Assembly (NCBI GenBank): GCA_964437145.1
Contig: CAYTFW010000005.1
Location: forward strand, 1 to 64,000
DNA from: JAFAZJ01 sp964437145
GTDB lineage: Bacteria > Pseudomonadota > Alphaproteobacteria > Reyranellales > Reyranellaceae
Reading direction: 5' to 3'
Length of the DNA: 64,000 nt
Part shown: positions 24,987 through 34,155 of the stretch, piece by piece
Numbering within the stretch: position 1 is the first letter of the stretch
Layout of the letters: each line of letters starts with the position of its first letter
Notes under the pieces: generated by a model
What the model was told of the DNA's origin: nothing
The model's input: the letters and a program-made list of their open reading frames with translations, nothing else
The model's database searches: none
Position numbers and translations under genes: made by a program

Positions 24987-25760
24987 ATGCTGCAATCCGC
25001 GTTCGCCTACCTCACATCGCTGTTCGCAAGCACCGGCTTCTGGCTGCCCGCCGCCGTCGTGCTCGTGGCCGGGCTGATGCGCGGCTTCGCCGGCTTCGGC
25101 TCGGCGATGCTGATGGCGCCGATCTTCGCCATCCTGTTCGGCCCCACCGACATGATCGCCACCGTGGTCGCCATCGAGCTCGCGGTCAGCCTGCAGCTGT
25201 TCCCGCGGGCGAGGCGGGAATGCGACTGGCGGATCATCGGGCCGATGAGCGTTGTCGCCTGCCTCGCCATGCCGTTCGGTGTCTGGCTGCTGGCTAGCGT
25301 CGACAAGGGGCTGATCGTCAAGATCGTGTCGGCGATTATCGTGGTGTTCGTCGCCGTGCTGGCCACCGGGCTGCGCTGGAAGGGCGAGCGCTCGGTCGTC
25401 GCCGGCTCGGTGGTCGGCGTGATCTCCGGCATGATGATGTCGGTCACCAGCGTCGGCGGACCGCCGGTGCTGATGTATCTGCTGGCCGGCAACGATCCGC
25501 CGGCGCGCCATCGCGCCAACATCATCACGTACTACATGGCCACGCAGTTCCCGCTGATCGCCATCCTGTTCTGGAGCGGTGTCGCCGGCTGGGACTCGCT
25601 GGCGCGTGGTATCGTGCTGTTGCCGTTGATGCTGCTGGGCTCGTGGATCGGCGCCAAGCTGTTCCAGCCCGAGAACGAGCGGCTCTACCGCAACGTCGCG
25701 CTCCTCATCCTGTTCTGCGCCGGCGCCTTCGGGCTGCTGCGCGACTACGTCATGCCTTAG
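24987..25760 (+). CDS. TSUP (TauE/SafE) family permease
   Basis: 257 residues with about eight hydrophobic helices and the duplicated TauE motifs (GLMRGFAGFGSAMLMAPIFAILFGP, and SVTSVGGPPVLMYLLAGNDPP). Members move small anions such as sulfite, sulfoacetate or organic acids across the inner membrane, often outward. The gene lies between the liv ATPase and tartrate dehydratase with tight spacing, so it may move tartrate, a product, or the substrate of the liv system. That is inference. ATG 24987. Confidence 0.88.
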   Translation: MLQSAFAYLTSLFASTGFWLPAAVVLVAGLMRGFAGFGSAMLMAPIFAILFGPTDMIATVVAIELAVSLQLFPRARRECDWRIIGPMSVVACLAMPFGVWLLASVDKGLIVKIVSAIIVVFVAVLATGLRWKGERSVVAGSVVGVISGMMMSVTSVGGPPVLMYLLAGNDPPARHRANIITYYMATQFPLIAILFWSGVAGWDSLARGIVLLPLMLLGSWIGAKLFQPENERLYRNVALLILFCAGAFGLLRDYVMP

Positions 25761-25772
25761 AGAGCCGCCGCC

Positions 25773-26939
25773 ATGCGTATCGTCGCCATCCGCTCCATCG
25801 TCTCGCCGATCCGCTCGGCGATCGCCAACGCCTATATCGACTTCAGCCAGATGACCGCGAGCGTCGTGGCCGTGGTCACCGACCAGATGGTCGACGGCAA
25901 GCCGGTGATCGGCTTCGGCTTCAACTCCAATGGCCGCTACGCGCAGAAGGGCCTGCTCGAGGAGCGCTTCATCCCGCGCCTGCAGCTCGCCGACCCGCAA
26001 TCGTTGCTCGACAACGAGGGTCTGCTGAGTCCGCAGAAATGCTGGGCGGCGATGATGAAGAACGAGAAGCCCGGCGGCCATGGCGAGCGCTCGGTGGCGG
26101 TGGGCGTGCTCGACATGGCGTTGTGGGATGCCGTCGCCAAGGCCAGGCGCGTACCGCTGTGGAGGCTGCTGGCCGACCGCTACAATGGCGGGCAGGCCGA
26201 CGCGCGCGCCTGGGTCTATGCCGCCGGCGGCTACTACTATCCGGGCAAGGATCTTGAGCAGCTGCAGGACGAGATGAAGCGCTATCTCGACCTCGGCTAT
26301 TCCTGCGTGAAGATGAAGATCGGCGGCGTGCCGTTGGCCGATGATCTGCGCCGCATCGAGGCGGTCCTGAAGATCGTCGGCAAGGGCGAGCGTCTGGCGG
26401 TCGACGTCAATGGCCGCTACGAGCTGAAGGAGGCGATCGCCTGCGGCGAGGCCATCGCCGGCTACGGCTTGCGCTGGTACGAGGAGCCGCTCGATCCGCT
26501 CGACTTTCTCGCGCATGCCGCGCTCGCCACACACTACGCGCCGCCGCTGGCCACCGGCGAGAACCTGTTCTCGATGCAGGACGCGCGCAACCTGATCCGC
26601 CACAGCGGCCTGCGGCCCGACCGCGATGTCCTGCAGTTCGATCCGGCGCTCAGCTACGGCCTGGTCGAGTACCTGCGCACGCTGGATATGCTGCGGTCGA
26701 ACGGCTGGTCGCCACGGCGCTGCGTGCCGCATGGCGGCCACCAATTCGCGCTCAATATCGCGGTCGGCCTGGGCCTGGGCGGCAACGAATCCTACCCGCA
26801 GGTCTTCGCGCCCTTCGGCGGCTTCGCCGACGACTGCCCGGTCGAGGACAGCCGCGTGCGCATGCCCGACGCGCCGGGCATCGGCTTCGAACGCAAGGCC
26901 GACCTCTGGGCCGTGATGAAGCCGCTGGCGGAGGGATAG
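25773..26939 (+). CDS. tarD: D-tartrate dehydratase (enolase superfamily)
   Basis: 388 residues. The fold and active site match the characterised Bradyrhizobium D-tartrate dehydratase with a uniform two-residue offset. The lysine motif is K180-M-K182, the Mg ligands are D211, E237 and E263, and the general acid/base is H320 in CVPHGGHQ. Long blocks are nearly the same as in that enzyme, for example NEKPGGHGERSVAVG and YAAGGYYYPGK. It dehydrates D-tartrate to oxaloacetate. Start ATG 25773, 12 bp after the TSUP permease, suggesting transport and catabolism in one operon. Confidence 0.92.
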   Translation: MRIVAIRSIVSPIRSAIANAYIDFSQMTASVVAVVTDQMVDGKPVIGFGFNSNGRYAQKGLLEERFIPRLQLADPQSLLDNEGLLSPQKCWAAMMKNEKPGGHGERSVAVGVLDMALWDAVAKARRVPLWRLLADRYNGGQADARAWVYAAGGYYYPGKDLEQLQDEMKRYLDLGYSCVKMKIGGVPLADDLRRIEAVLKIVGKGERLAVDVNGRYELKEAIACGEAIAGYGLRWYEEPLDPLDFLAHAALATHYAPPLATGENLFSMQDARNLIRHSGLRPDRDVLQFDPALSYGLVEYLRTLDMLRSNGWSPRRCVPHGGHQFALNIAVGLGLGGNESYPQVFAPFGGFADDCPVEDSRVRMPDAPGIGFERKADLWAVMKPLAEG

Positions 26940-26969
26940 TGTAGGATCGGCCAGGAAAAGGAGATCACC

Positions 26970-27227
26970 ATGGGTGTGATCGTCAATCTGCCACCCGATC
27001 TCGAGGACCGGCTGCGCGCGCGCGTCGCCGCCGGCGAATTCGCCTCACTCGAAGCCGCTGTCAGCGAGGCGGTCCGCCAGTTCGACCTGACGCAGCCGCT
27101 GTCGGAGGACTTGCGCACCGCCGTCGCCGAAGGCCTCGCACAGTCGTTGCGCGGCGAGAGCGCGCCGATCGATTTCGCCGAGCTGAAACGAGAACTGCGG
27201 TCGGATCTTAATCGCTCGGGCGACTGA
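26970..27227 (+). CDS. parD: ParD-like ribbon-helix-helix antitoxin
   Basis: 85 residues. The N-terminal MGVIVNLPPDLEDRLRARVA followed by GEFASLEAAVSEAVRQF is the ribbon-helix-helix DNA-binding pattern of ParD/CopG-type antitoxins. The acidic C-terminal half should wrap the toxin. AAAGGAGA lies just upstream (26957-26964). Its stop overlaps the toxin start as ATGA... (27227). It should repress its own promoter. Confidence 0.88.
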   Translation: MGVIVNLPPDLEDRLRARVAAGEFASLEAAVSEAVRQFDLTQPLSEDLRTAVAEGLAQSLRGESAPIDFAELKRELRSDLNRSGD

Positions 27228-27526
27228 TGCCGACCTTGACGTGGGCGCCCCGCGCCCGCCGGGACATCGTCGCGACCTGGAACTACTACGCCGGCCACAA
27301 CCCCGACGCGGCGGATCGACTGCTCGACGAGATCGAGCGCATCGCGAGACTGCTGGCCGACAATCCCATGATGGGTGTGTCGCGGAACGAACTCGGCCCC
27401 GGCGTGCGGACGTTCGTCGCCGCTCGGATTTTTGTCCTCGCCTATCGTGTTCTCGAAGACGGTGTCGATGTACTGGCTGTCGTCCATCATGCCCGTGACG
27501 TGCGGCGCGTGTTGCGTGATCTTTGA
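27227..27526 (+). CDS. parE: ParE/RelE-superfamily toxin
   Basis: 99 residues typical of ParE: LTWAPRARRDIVATWNYYAGHNPDAADRLLDEIE, then NPMMGVSRNELGPGVRTFVAARIFVLAYRV. ParE toxins poison DNA gyrase. The gene overlaps the antitoxin by one base, so the pair is translationally coupled, and it looks intact. It lies directly behind the tartrate operon. A 187-bp gap follows before the next gene, in which I see nothing specific. Confidence 0.88.
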   Translation: MPTLTWAPRARRDIVATWNYYAGHNPDAADRLLDEIERIARLLADNPMMGVSRNELGPGVRTFVAARIFVLAYRVLEDGVDVLAVVHHARDVRRVLRDL

Positions 27527-27713
27527 GCCGAGGCCGGTGGACCGGCGTCGAGCGTCATGGCGCATTCGCCGCAGCTTCAGGCTCTCCCGCTAGCCGTTCT
27601 CGGCGAGCGGCGCGATCCCCATATCGTCGACCTGATCCGTTGCGATACGATAGATAAGGCACCGTGCCTCATCGCGCGCGGCGGCTGAAGCAAAGAAATG
27701 GGGAGAGGCGATC

Positions 27714-28118
27714 ATGGCGGTACCGGTGATTTCCGCGTTCTACGGCGGATTGCTCGGAGTCCTGGCGATCGTGTTGGCGGTGCTGGTGATCAACCAGCGG
27801 CGGCGCACGCATGTCGGCATCGGCGATGGTGGCGACCAGCGACTCGCGCTGGCGGGCCGCGCCTTCGGCAATTTCGCCGAGTACGCGCCGCTCGCTTTGG
27901 CGCTGTTCGCGCTGCTCGAGCTCTGCGGCGGACCGCGGCTGGTGGTGCATCTGTGCGCCGGCGGATTCGTCGTCGGGCGTATCGCCCACGCGATCGGCAT
28001 CACCGGTAACGCGGGTCCGAGCACCGGCCGCGCCATCGGCGTCGTGCTGACCTTCGTGCCGATGCTGGTGGCGGCGATCTGGCTGGTGATCATCACGGCG
28101 CCGGCCGTCTTCCGGTGA
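27714..28118 (+). CDS. MAPEG-family membrane protein, first of a tandem pair
   Basis: 134 residues with four membrane helices. The MAPEG pattern R-x-x-x-N-F-x-E-Y-x-P appears as GRAFGNFAEYAPLALALFALLEL, followed by RIAHAIGI. Members are glutathione- or lipid-metabolising membrane enzymes; bacterial ones of this length have no assigned substrate. ATG 27714 is preceded by GGGGAGAGG. It overlaps the next, related gene by one base. Confidence 0.87.
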   Translation: MAVPVISAFYGGLLGVLAIVLAVLVINQRRRTHVGIGDGGDQRLALAGRAFGNFAEYAPLALALFALLELCGGPRLVVHLCAGGFVVGRIAHAIGITGNAGPSTGRAIGVVLTFVPMLVAAIWLVIITAPAVFR

Positions 28119-28513
28119 TGGCGCCCTACGTCACGGCGATCTACGCCGCGCTGCTCGGCCTGCTGGCGGTGACGCTGTCGACCATCGTCATGGCCAACAG
28201 ACGCCGCGCCGGCGTGACGCTCGGTGAGGGCGATGATCCGAGACTGCGACGCGCGATCCGCGTCTTCGGGAATTTCACCGAGTATGTGCCGACGGCGCTG
28301 ATCCTGATCGGTCTGCTGGAAGCGAGCGGCGGCCCACGTCTGTGGCTGCATGTCCTTGGTGTGGCGTTGCTGGCGGGACGGATCGCCCATGCGATCGGCC
28401 TGTCGCGTAACTCGGGCGCGAGCGCCGGCCGCAATGTCGGCGTGCTGTTGACCAACCTCACGCTGATCGGCGCGTCGGTCGCGTTGCTGATCGTCGCCTT
28501 GCCGAAGCTCTGA
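28118..28513 (+). CDS. MAPEG-family membrane protein, second of a tandem pair
   Basis: 131 residues, related to the upstream gene and sharing FGNFTEYVPTALILIGLLE and GRIAHAIGLSRNSGASAGR. The ATG at 28118 uses the last A of the upstream stop (TGATG); a GTG at 28115 is the alternative start. The pair may form a heteromeric complex, as MAPEG proteins are trimers, or be functionally diverged copies. It ends 10 bp from the convergent flavoprotein gene. Confidence 0.87.
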   Translation: MAPYVTAIYAALLGLLAVTLSTIVMANRRRAGVTLGEGDDPRLRRAIRVFGNFTEYVPTALILIGLLEASGGPRLWLHVLGVALLAGRIAHAIGLSRNSGASAGRNVGVLLTNLTLIGASVALLIVALPKL

Positions 28514-28523
28514 CCAGCGGCGA

Positions 28524-31500
28524 CTACTCCGCCGCCAGCGCGCGCACGCCCTCGGCCTTGAGCGCGCGGTCGAGCCAGAGCTTCGACAGCTTCTCTTGCA
28601 GGCCCTGCTGCGCCAGCCGCTGGCGCAGATTGGCGAAGTCGACCAGGTCCATGCGCTGATCCTGGTTGAAGCAGGAGAACACCACCGTCTCCTTGCCGGT
28701 GACCGGATCGACGTGGCGCTGCAGGCACTGGGCGCAGATCTCCTTCATCATGCACTGCATCGGGGAATTGATGCTGGCGATGGCGTGGTGGTCGGCGCGG
28801 TCGATGTAGGGCGCCAGCACGCCGTGCCGCGCCAGGCGCACGGCGTTCATCATGCCGTCGGAGCCGATGGCGATGATGCGGTCGAGCGCGCGATAGGGAA
28901 TCGCCTGCTCGCCCAGTTCGCCCGAGGCGTAGGCGCGCATCGCCTCGACGATGTTGGCGACAATGGCGCGATCCTGTGGACGGCCCGGCGCGAAGCCCGG
29001 CGCCTCGTCGCAGCACCACACCACGACATCGGCGGCGGCCTCGATCTCGGCCACCTTGTAGCGGTCGATCACGTGCTTGTAGCCGGCGAAGTACAGCACC
29101 TTCGAGCCGGCGGCGCGCAAAGCGGCGCCGATCGAGAACAGCACGGCGTTGCCCAGGCCGCCGCCCACCAGCACCACCGTCTCGCCCGCCTCGACCTCGG
29201 TCGGCGTACCGGTCGGGCCCATCAGGATCACCGGCTCGCCCGGTTTCAGATCGGTGCAGAGATCGGATGAGCCGCCCATCTCCAGCACGATGGTCGACAG
29301 CAGGCCGTTCTCCTTGTCGACCCAGGCGCCGGTCAGCGCGATGCCTTCCATCGCCAGCACCGTGCCCTCGACGCGCCGCGCATGAGCCTCGAAGTTCTGC
29401 AAGCGATAGAACTGCCCGGGCTCGAAGGCGCGTGCCGCCGCTGGCGCCTTGACCACGACCTCGACGATGGTCGGCGTCAGGCGGTGCACCGCGTGCACCG
29501 TGGCGCGCAGCTCGGCGTTGGCGCGATCGATCAAGGTGCGCGGCGCCGACGCGGCCGGCGTCTTCGCCAGCATGCGCGAGACCACGGGGTAGCCCTGCTT
29601 GGTGCCGCCCATCGCCTTGACCACGTTGCCGGCGAAGGAGGGATGCAGGTCGCCCCAGAACGACACCGTGCGGCCATCGCCGTGCTTGTACATCAGCACC
29701 TGTGGCGTGGCCGGCTTAGCGATGCGCTCGGGCGAGACGGGGTTGCCGTCCTCGTCGAGCGCGCGGAAGTACTTGCCGTCGAGCATGGCGTGCGCGCCAT
29801 CTTCGCGCGCCAGCACGGTGTTGGGCTGCGTGCCGGCGGCGACCAGGATCGAGCGCGCCGGCAGCACCGTCTCGAACGCCGCACCGTCCCTCTCGCCCTT
29901 CACCTTCAGGCCGTTGGCGTGGCCGTAGGAATCGATCTCGACGGCGACGGGGGTCAAGCCTTCGGCGAAGCGGATGCCTTCCTCCAGCCCCTTGTGAACC
30001 TCCTCGTGGTTCAAGGTGTAGGAGGGTGAATCGATCATGCGGCGGCGATAGGCGATGGTGACGCCGCCCCAGCTCTCGATCAGCGGCGCGAAATCCGGTG
30101 CGCGTCCGTCGCGCTCGGCCGCCTCGCGCTCGGCATGCAGCGCGCGCGCGTGGCTGAGGTATTCGTTGGCGATCTCGCGTTCCTCGGCGGTCCACGACGC
30201 GCGCACCGCCGCCTCGCCGCGCTCGGCGACCAAGGTCTCGTGGCGCGCCAGGAACTTCTCGACCTGCAGCGTGTAGTAGGCGAGCGACTCGGTGGCGGTG
30301 TCGATCGCGGTGAGGCCGCCGCCGATCACCACGACGGGCAGGCGGATCTGCAGATTGGCGAGGCTGTCCTTCTTGGCCGCGCCGGTGAGCTGCAAGGCCA
30401 TCAGGAAATCCGAGGCCTGCCGCACGCCGCGCGCCAGGCCATTGGGCATGTCGAGCACGGTGGGCTTGCCGGCGCCCATGCACAGCGCGATGTGGTCGAA
30501 GCCCATCGCGAAGGCGCTCTCGACGGTGAGCGCGCCGCCGAAGCGCGTGCCGCCGACCATGGCGAACTCGGGCCGCCGCTCCAGCAACAGGCGCACGGTC
30601 TTCAGGAAGTTCTTGTCCCAGCGCACGGTGATGCCGTACTCGGCGACGCCGCCGAAGCCCGCCAGCACACGCTCGCCGAGATCCTCGCGCAACGCCTCGA
30701 AGTCGCGCAGCGGCGCGAAGGGTACGCGACCACCCGACTCGTTCACGCCGCACATCTCAGGCTCGATCGGCTCGATCTTCAGCCCGTCGATGGCGACGAC
30801 GTGATGGCCGTCGTTGATCAGGTGATGCGCCAGGTTGAAGCCGGCGGGCCCGAGGCCGACCACCAGCACCGTGCGGCCGGTCGATGGCCTGGGCAGCGGC
30901 CGGCGCAGATTCATCGGGTTCCAGCGTGTGAGCAGTGAATAGATCTCGAAGCCCCAGGGCAGCGACAGCGCGTCCTTCAGCGTGCGCGTCTCGATCTGCG
31001 GGATGTCGACCGGCTCTTGCTTCTGGAAGATGCAGGCCTTCATGCAGTCGTTGCAGATGCGATGCCCGGTCGCGGCGCAGAGCGGGTTGTCGACAGCGAC
31101 GATCGCCAGCGCGCCGAGCGTATATCCCTGGCCCTTGACCAGGTTCATCTCGGAGATCTTCTCCTCGAGCGGGCAGCCGGCGAGCGTCACGCCGAACGGG
31201 CTCTTGGTGAAGGCGCCGGTCTTGCGGTCCTTGTAGCCGCGCGAGCAGCTGTCCTTGCCCTGGTTGTGGCACCAGATGCAGTACTGCGTGTGATCGAGCG
31301 CGTAGGCGAGGTCGCCGCCCTGGTCGGTGAGATGGAAGCCGTCGCGCGGGCGGCTGAGCGCCTTGGGCAGCTTCATCTTCAGCACGCCGTCGACGGTTTC
31401 GGTCTCGACCGGCACCAGTTTCTCGAAGTCGAGCTTGTGCGGCTGCTTGAACAGCGCCCCGGCGCGATGGCGCGCCTTGCCCTCCTTTGCGAACAGCGCC

Positions 31501-32042
31501 CAGGCCGCGTAGCGCGTCAGCGCGTCGATGTCAGGCGTTGGCGCGGCGATCTTGTACTCGGCGTCGAGATGGCGCGGCACGACAGTGGCGAAGGCCAGCT
31601 CGCGCGCCTCCAGATCGATCGACGCGTCGCCGAGGTCGCTGCCGACCACGGCGTTGGCCGCCGCCGTGACGGAGGCGCCGTCAAGCGTCTCGGCGGCCGG
31701 CTGCTTGATCGCGCGTGCGGCGTGGCGCTGCACGAAAAGCCGCTTGCAGTCGTAGAGCGGCATCAGCCTGGCATGCGCCGCGCGCAGGGCGCGGTTGGGC
31801 GCGGTGACGCCGAAGAGGTCGGCGAGGAAATCGTCGAGATGCGGCGCCAGCTCGATCAGCAGGGCCGACTCGTCCTTGTCGGCCAGCGCGTCTGGTGCCG
31901 TGCGTGCCGCCAGAAGGCGGTTGTGTAGCGCGACGTCGGCGCCAGCGAGTGCCGACACGAACGCCGCGTCGAGCCGGCAAAGCCCGTCGCGTGTGTAGAG
32001 GTCCTCGAAAGCCAGGCCGTGCCTGAGGGAGAGGGCGGACAT
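28524..32042 (-). CDS. giant fused iron-sulfur flavoprotein (GltD/NfnB-like plus NfnA/FNR-like)
   Basis: 1172 residues from ATG 32042 (the TTG before it at 32045 is not needed). Residues 1-250: unfamiliar helical region. Residues 255-337: at least eight cysteines (YCIWCHNQGKDSCSRG, AGCPLEE, HRICNDCMKACIF), enough for two Fe-S clusters. About 390-860: two-dinucleotide-domain flavoprotein with FAD loop VLVVGLGPAGFN and NAD(P) loop VVVIGGGLTAIDTATE. C-terminal ~300: ferredoxin-NADP reductase module (FEPGQFYRLQNF; VVLVGGGLGNAVLFSIGAAL). The last segment is a cysteine cluster (MQCMMKEICAQC...FSCFNQ) as in PyrK/NfnA 2Fe-2S domains. The order resembles NfnB joined to NfnA. It may balance NAD(P)H and ferredoxin pools; the reaction is not proven. 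Confidence 0.82.
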   Translation of the reverse strand: MSALSLRHGLAFEDLYTRDGLCRLDAAFVSALAGADVALHNRLLAARTAPDALADKDESALLIELAPHLDDFLADLFGVTAPNRALRAAHARLMPLYDCKRLFVQRHAARAIKQPAAETLDGASVTAAANAVVGSDLGDASIDLEARELAFATVVPRHLDAEYKIAAPTPDIDALTRYAAWALFAKEGKARHRAGALFKQPHKLDFEKLVPVETETVDGVLKMKLPKALSRPRDGFHLTDQGGDLAYALDHTQYCIWCHNQGKDSCSRGYKDRKTGAFTKSPFGVTLAGCPLEEKISEMNLVKGQGYTLGALAIVAVDNPLCAATGHRICNDCMKACIFQKQEPVDIPQIETRTLKDALSLPWGFEIYSLLTRWNPMNLRRPLPRPSTGRTVLVVGLGPAGFNLAHHLINDGHHVVAIDGLKIEPIEPEMCGVNESGGRVPFAPLRDFEALREDLGERVLAGFGGVAEYGITVRWDKNFLKTVRLLLERRPEFAMVGGTRFGGALTVESAFAMGFDHIALCMGAGKPTVLDMPNGLARGVRQASDFLMALQLTGAAKKDSLANLQIRLPVVVIGGGLTAIDTATESLAYYTLQVEKFLARHETLVAERGEAAVRASWTAEEREIANEYLSHARALHAEREAAERDGRAPDFAPLIESWGGVTIAYRRRMIDSPSYTLNHEEVHKGLEEGIRFAEGLTPVAVEIDSYGHANGLKVKGERDGAAFETVLPARSILVAAGTQPNTVLAREDGAHAMLDGKYFRALDEDGNPVSPERIAKPATPQVLMYKHGDGRTVSFWGDLHPSFAGNVVKAMGGTKQGYPVVSRMLAKTPAASAPRTLIDRANAELRATVHAVHRLTPTIVEVVVKAPAAARAFEPGQFYRLQNFEAHARRVEGTVLAMEGIALTGAWVDKENGLLSTIVLEMGGSSDLCTDLKPGEPVILMGPTGTPTEVEAGETVVLVGGGLGNAVLFSIGAALRAAGSKVLYFAGYKHVIDRYKVAEIEAAADVVVWCCDEAPGFAPGRPQDRAIVANIVEAMRAYASGELGEQAIPYRALDRIIAIGSDGMMNAVRLARHGVLAPYIDRADHHAIASINSPMQCMMKEICAQCLQRHVDPVTGKETVVFSCFNQDQRMDLVDFANLRQRLAQQGLQEKLSKLWLDRALKAEGVRALAAE

Positions 32043-32136
32043 CAAATCAACACGCAGATCGTTAGTGTACGAACGTTCTTAGTTTAGCCCGCGAAACACA
32101 GGGCTTCAATCAAGCATGTCTAACGCCGGGATAAGG

Positions 32137-34155
32137 TCAAACCTCGACTTGTGCGCCCAGTTCCACCGCCCGGTTGGGTGGAATGCGGAAGAACACCTTG
32201 GTCGCCGCAGCCGTGGTCGACAGCGCGATGAAGATGCTCTGACGCGCCCGCCCGAGGGGCGACTTCGCCGAGGGCACCAAGGTCTCGCGGCCGAGGAAGA
32301 ACGAGGTCTGCATCTCGTCGTAGGGCAGGCCATGCAGGCGACAGCGGGCGAGGGCGGCCGGCACGTCGGGCTGCTCCATGAAGCCGTAGCGCGCCACAAC
32401 GGTGTGGAAGCCCTTGCCCAGGCGCCGCACCTCGACGCGGCGCGTCTCGGCGACGCGCGGCACGTCCATGGTCAGCACGTGCATCAGGATGACGCGCTCG
32501 TGCATGACCTTGTTGTGCTTGAGGTTGTGCAGCAGGGCGAGTGGCACGGTGGCGACGTCGCCAGTCATGAACACCGCCGTGCCGGCGACGCGCAGCGGCG
32601 CGCGCTCCATGCGCTCGAGGAACTGCTCGATCGGCAGCGAGCTGCCCTGCAGCTGCTCGTAGAGCAGCGCGCGGCCGCGCCGCCAGGACGAGATCAGGTA
32701 CCAGGAGCCTGCCGCCATCGCCAACGGGAACCAGGCGCCTTCCGGGATCTTCAGCACCGTCGAGGAGAACAGCGCCAGGTCGATCAGCAGCAGCCCGCCG
32801 AAGGCGCCGATCGCCAGCAGCGGATGCCAGCGCCAGATCAGGATGGCGACGACGCAGGCGAGGATGGTGTCGATCGACATCGCGCCGGTGACGGCGATGC
32901 CGTAGGCGGCGGCGAGGTCGCTCGAGGAGCCGAAGGTGACGACCAGCGTGATGACGCCGATCATCTGCAGCCAGTTCATCCTGGGCACGTAGATCTGGCC
33001 GATCGCCGTCTCCGAAGTGTGCAGGATGGTCATGCGCGGCAGCAGGCCGAGCTGGATCGCCTGCTGGGCGAGCGAAAAGACACCCGAGATCGTCGCCTGC
33101 GAGGCGATGATCGCCGCCGCCGTCGACAGCACGATCATCGGAATCAGCGCCCAATGCGGCACCATCTCGAAGAACAGATGCTCGTGCGTGCCGGGCTCGC
33201 GCAGCAGCAGCGCGCCCTGGCCGAAATAGTTCAGCACCAGCGCCGGCAGCACGAGGCCGAACCAGGCCAGGCGGATCGGCTTGCGGCCGAAATGGCCCAT
33301 GTCGGCGTAAAGCGCCTCGCCGCCGGTCACCGCCAGGATCACGGCGCCCAGCACGATGAAGGTTTTCCAGCCCAGCACCGACATGAAGGCGATGCCGTGC
33401 CGCGGATCGACCGCCGCCAGCACGCTGGGATAGGTCGTGATCTGCCATAGGCCCGTGGTGGCGAGCACGACGAACCACACCAGCATGACGGGGCCGAACA
33501 GCCGGCCGACACGTCCGGTACCGCGCGACTGGAAGAAGAACAGCGCGGTGAGGATGGCGACCGACACCGGCACGATGTAGGGCTTGAAGCCGGGCTCGAC
33601 CTTTTGCAGGCCCTCGATGGCGCCGAGCACGGAAATCGCCGGCGTGATCAGCGCGTCGCCGAAGAACAACGCCAGGCCGACGATCGACAGCAGCATGATC
33701 AGCCCGCGCCGGCCGACAGCGCCGGGCGGCAGGGCGTTGCCGGCCAGCCGCGCCAGCGCCAGCACGCCGCCCTCGCCCTTGTTGTCGGCGCGCAGGATGA
33801 GCACGAGGTACTTGACGCTGACGGTGAGGATCAGCGCCCAGAACACCAGCGACAGCGCGCCGAGCACGGCGGCCTCGCCCGCGCCGGCCTCGCCGGCATG
33901 CGCGAAGATCTCGCGCATGGTGTAGAGCGGGCTGGTGCCGATGTCGCCGAAGACCACGCCCAGCGCGCCCAGCGCCAGCACACCCACGGGTCCCTTGGGG
34001 TGGTGCAGATCGTCGCCGTTGTCGCTGTGCTCGTGCCGCAGGGCCTCGTCGGCCAGCAGGGGCGGGCGCACGTTGTCGGCGAAGGCGTCGGACGGGCGCT
34101 GCCCGTTGCCGTTCGCCGGATCCGTCGCAGGGGGACCACCTGGGGTCTTGTCCAT
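32137..34155 (-). CDS. kup: potassium uptake protein, KUP family
   Basis: 672 residues. The conserved KUP opening is ALGALGVVFGDIGTSPLYTMREIF. About 12 membrane helices end near residue 460, with the motifs GGEALYADMGHFG and NYFGQGALLL, followed by a soluble C-terminal region. It takes up K+ with H+ at the inner membrane. The N-terminal ~55 residues are a charged extension (PANGNGQRPSDAF...). Start ATG 34155. The gene is preceded by a 307-bp gap that holds its promoter and followed by 94 bp before the flavoprotein gene on the same strand. Confidence 0.95.
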   Translation of the reverse strand: MDKTPGGPPATDPANGNGQRPSDAFADNVRPPLLADEALRHEHSDNGDDLHHPKGPVGVLALGALGVVFGDIGTSPLYTMREIFAHAGEAGAGEAAVLGALSLVFWALILTVSVKYLVLILRADNKGEGGVLALARLAGNALPPGAVGRRGLIMLLSIVGLALFFGDALITPAISVLGAIEGLQKVEPGFKPYIVPVSVAILTALFFFQSRGTGRVGRLFGPVMLVWFVVLATTGLWQITTYPSVLAAVDPRHGIAFMSVLGWKTFIVLGAVILAVTGGEALYADMGHFGRKPIRLAWFGLVLPALVLNYFGQGALLLREPGTHEHLFFEMVPHWALIPMIVLSTAAAIIASQATISGVFSLAQQAIQLGLLPRMTILHTSETAIGQIYVPRMNWLQMIGVITLVVTFGSSSDLAAAYGIAVTGAMSIDTILACVVAILIWRWHPLLAIGAFGGLLLIDLALFSSTVLKIPEGAWFPLAMAAGSWYLISSWRRGRALLYEQLQGSSLPIEQFLERMERAPLRVAGTAVFMTGDVATVPLALLHNLKHNKVMHERVILMHVLTMDVPRVAETRRVEVRRLGKGFHTVVARYGFMEQPDVPAALARCRLHGLPYDEMQTSFFLGRETLVPSAKSPLGRARQSIFIALSTTAAATKVFFRIPPNRAVELGAQVEV

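Noticed and set aside
24516..26744. 742-codon open frame on the minus strand
   Set aside because: Antisense to livF, the TSUP gene and tarD, all of which carry clear family motifs on the plus strand.
26970..27526. Defence system around the ParDE pair
   Set aside because: The pair is a compact, ordinary toxin-antitoxin module between metabolic genes; no nuclease, helicase or signalling partner adjoins it.
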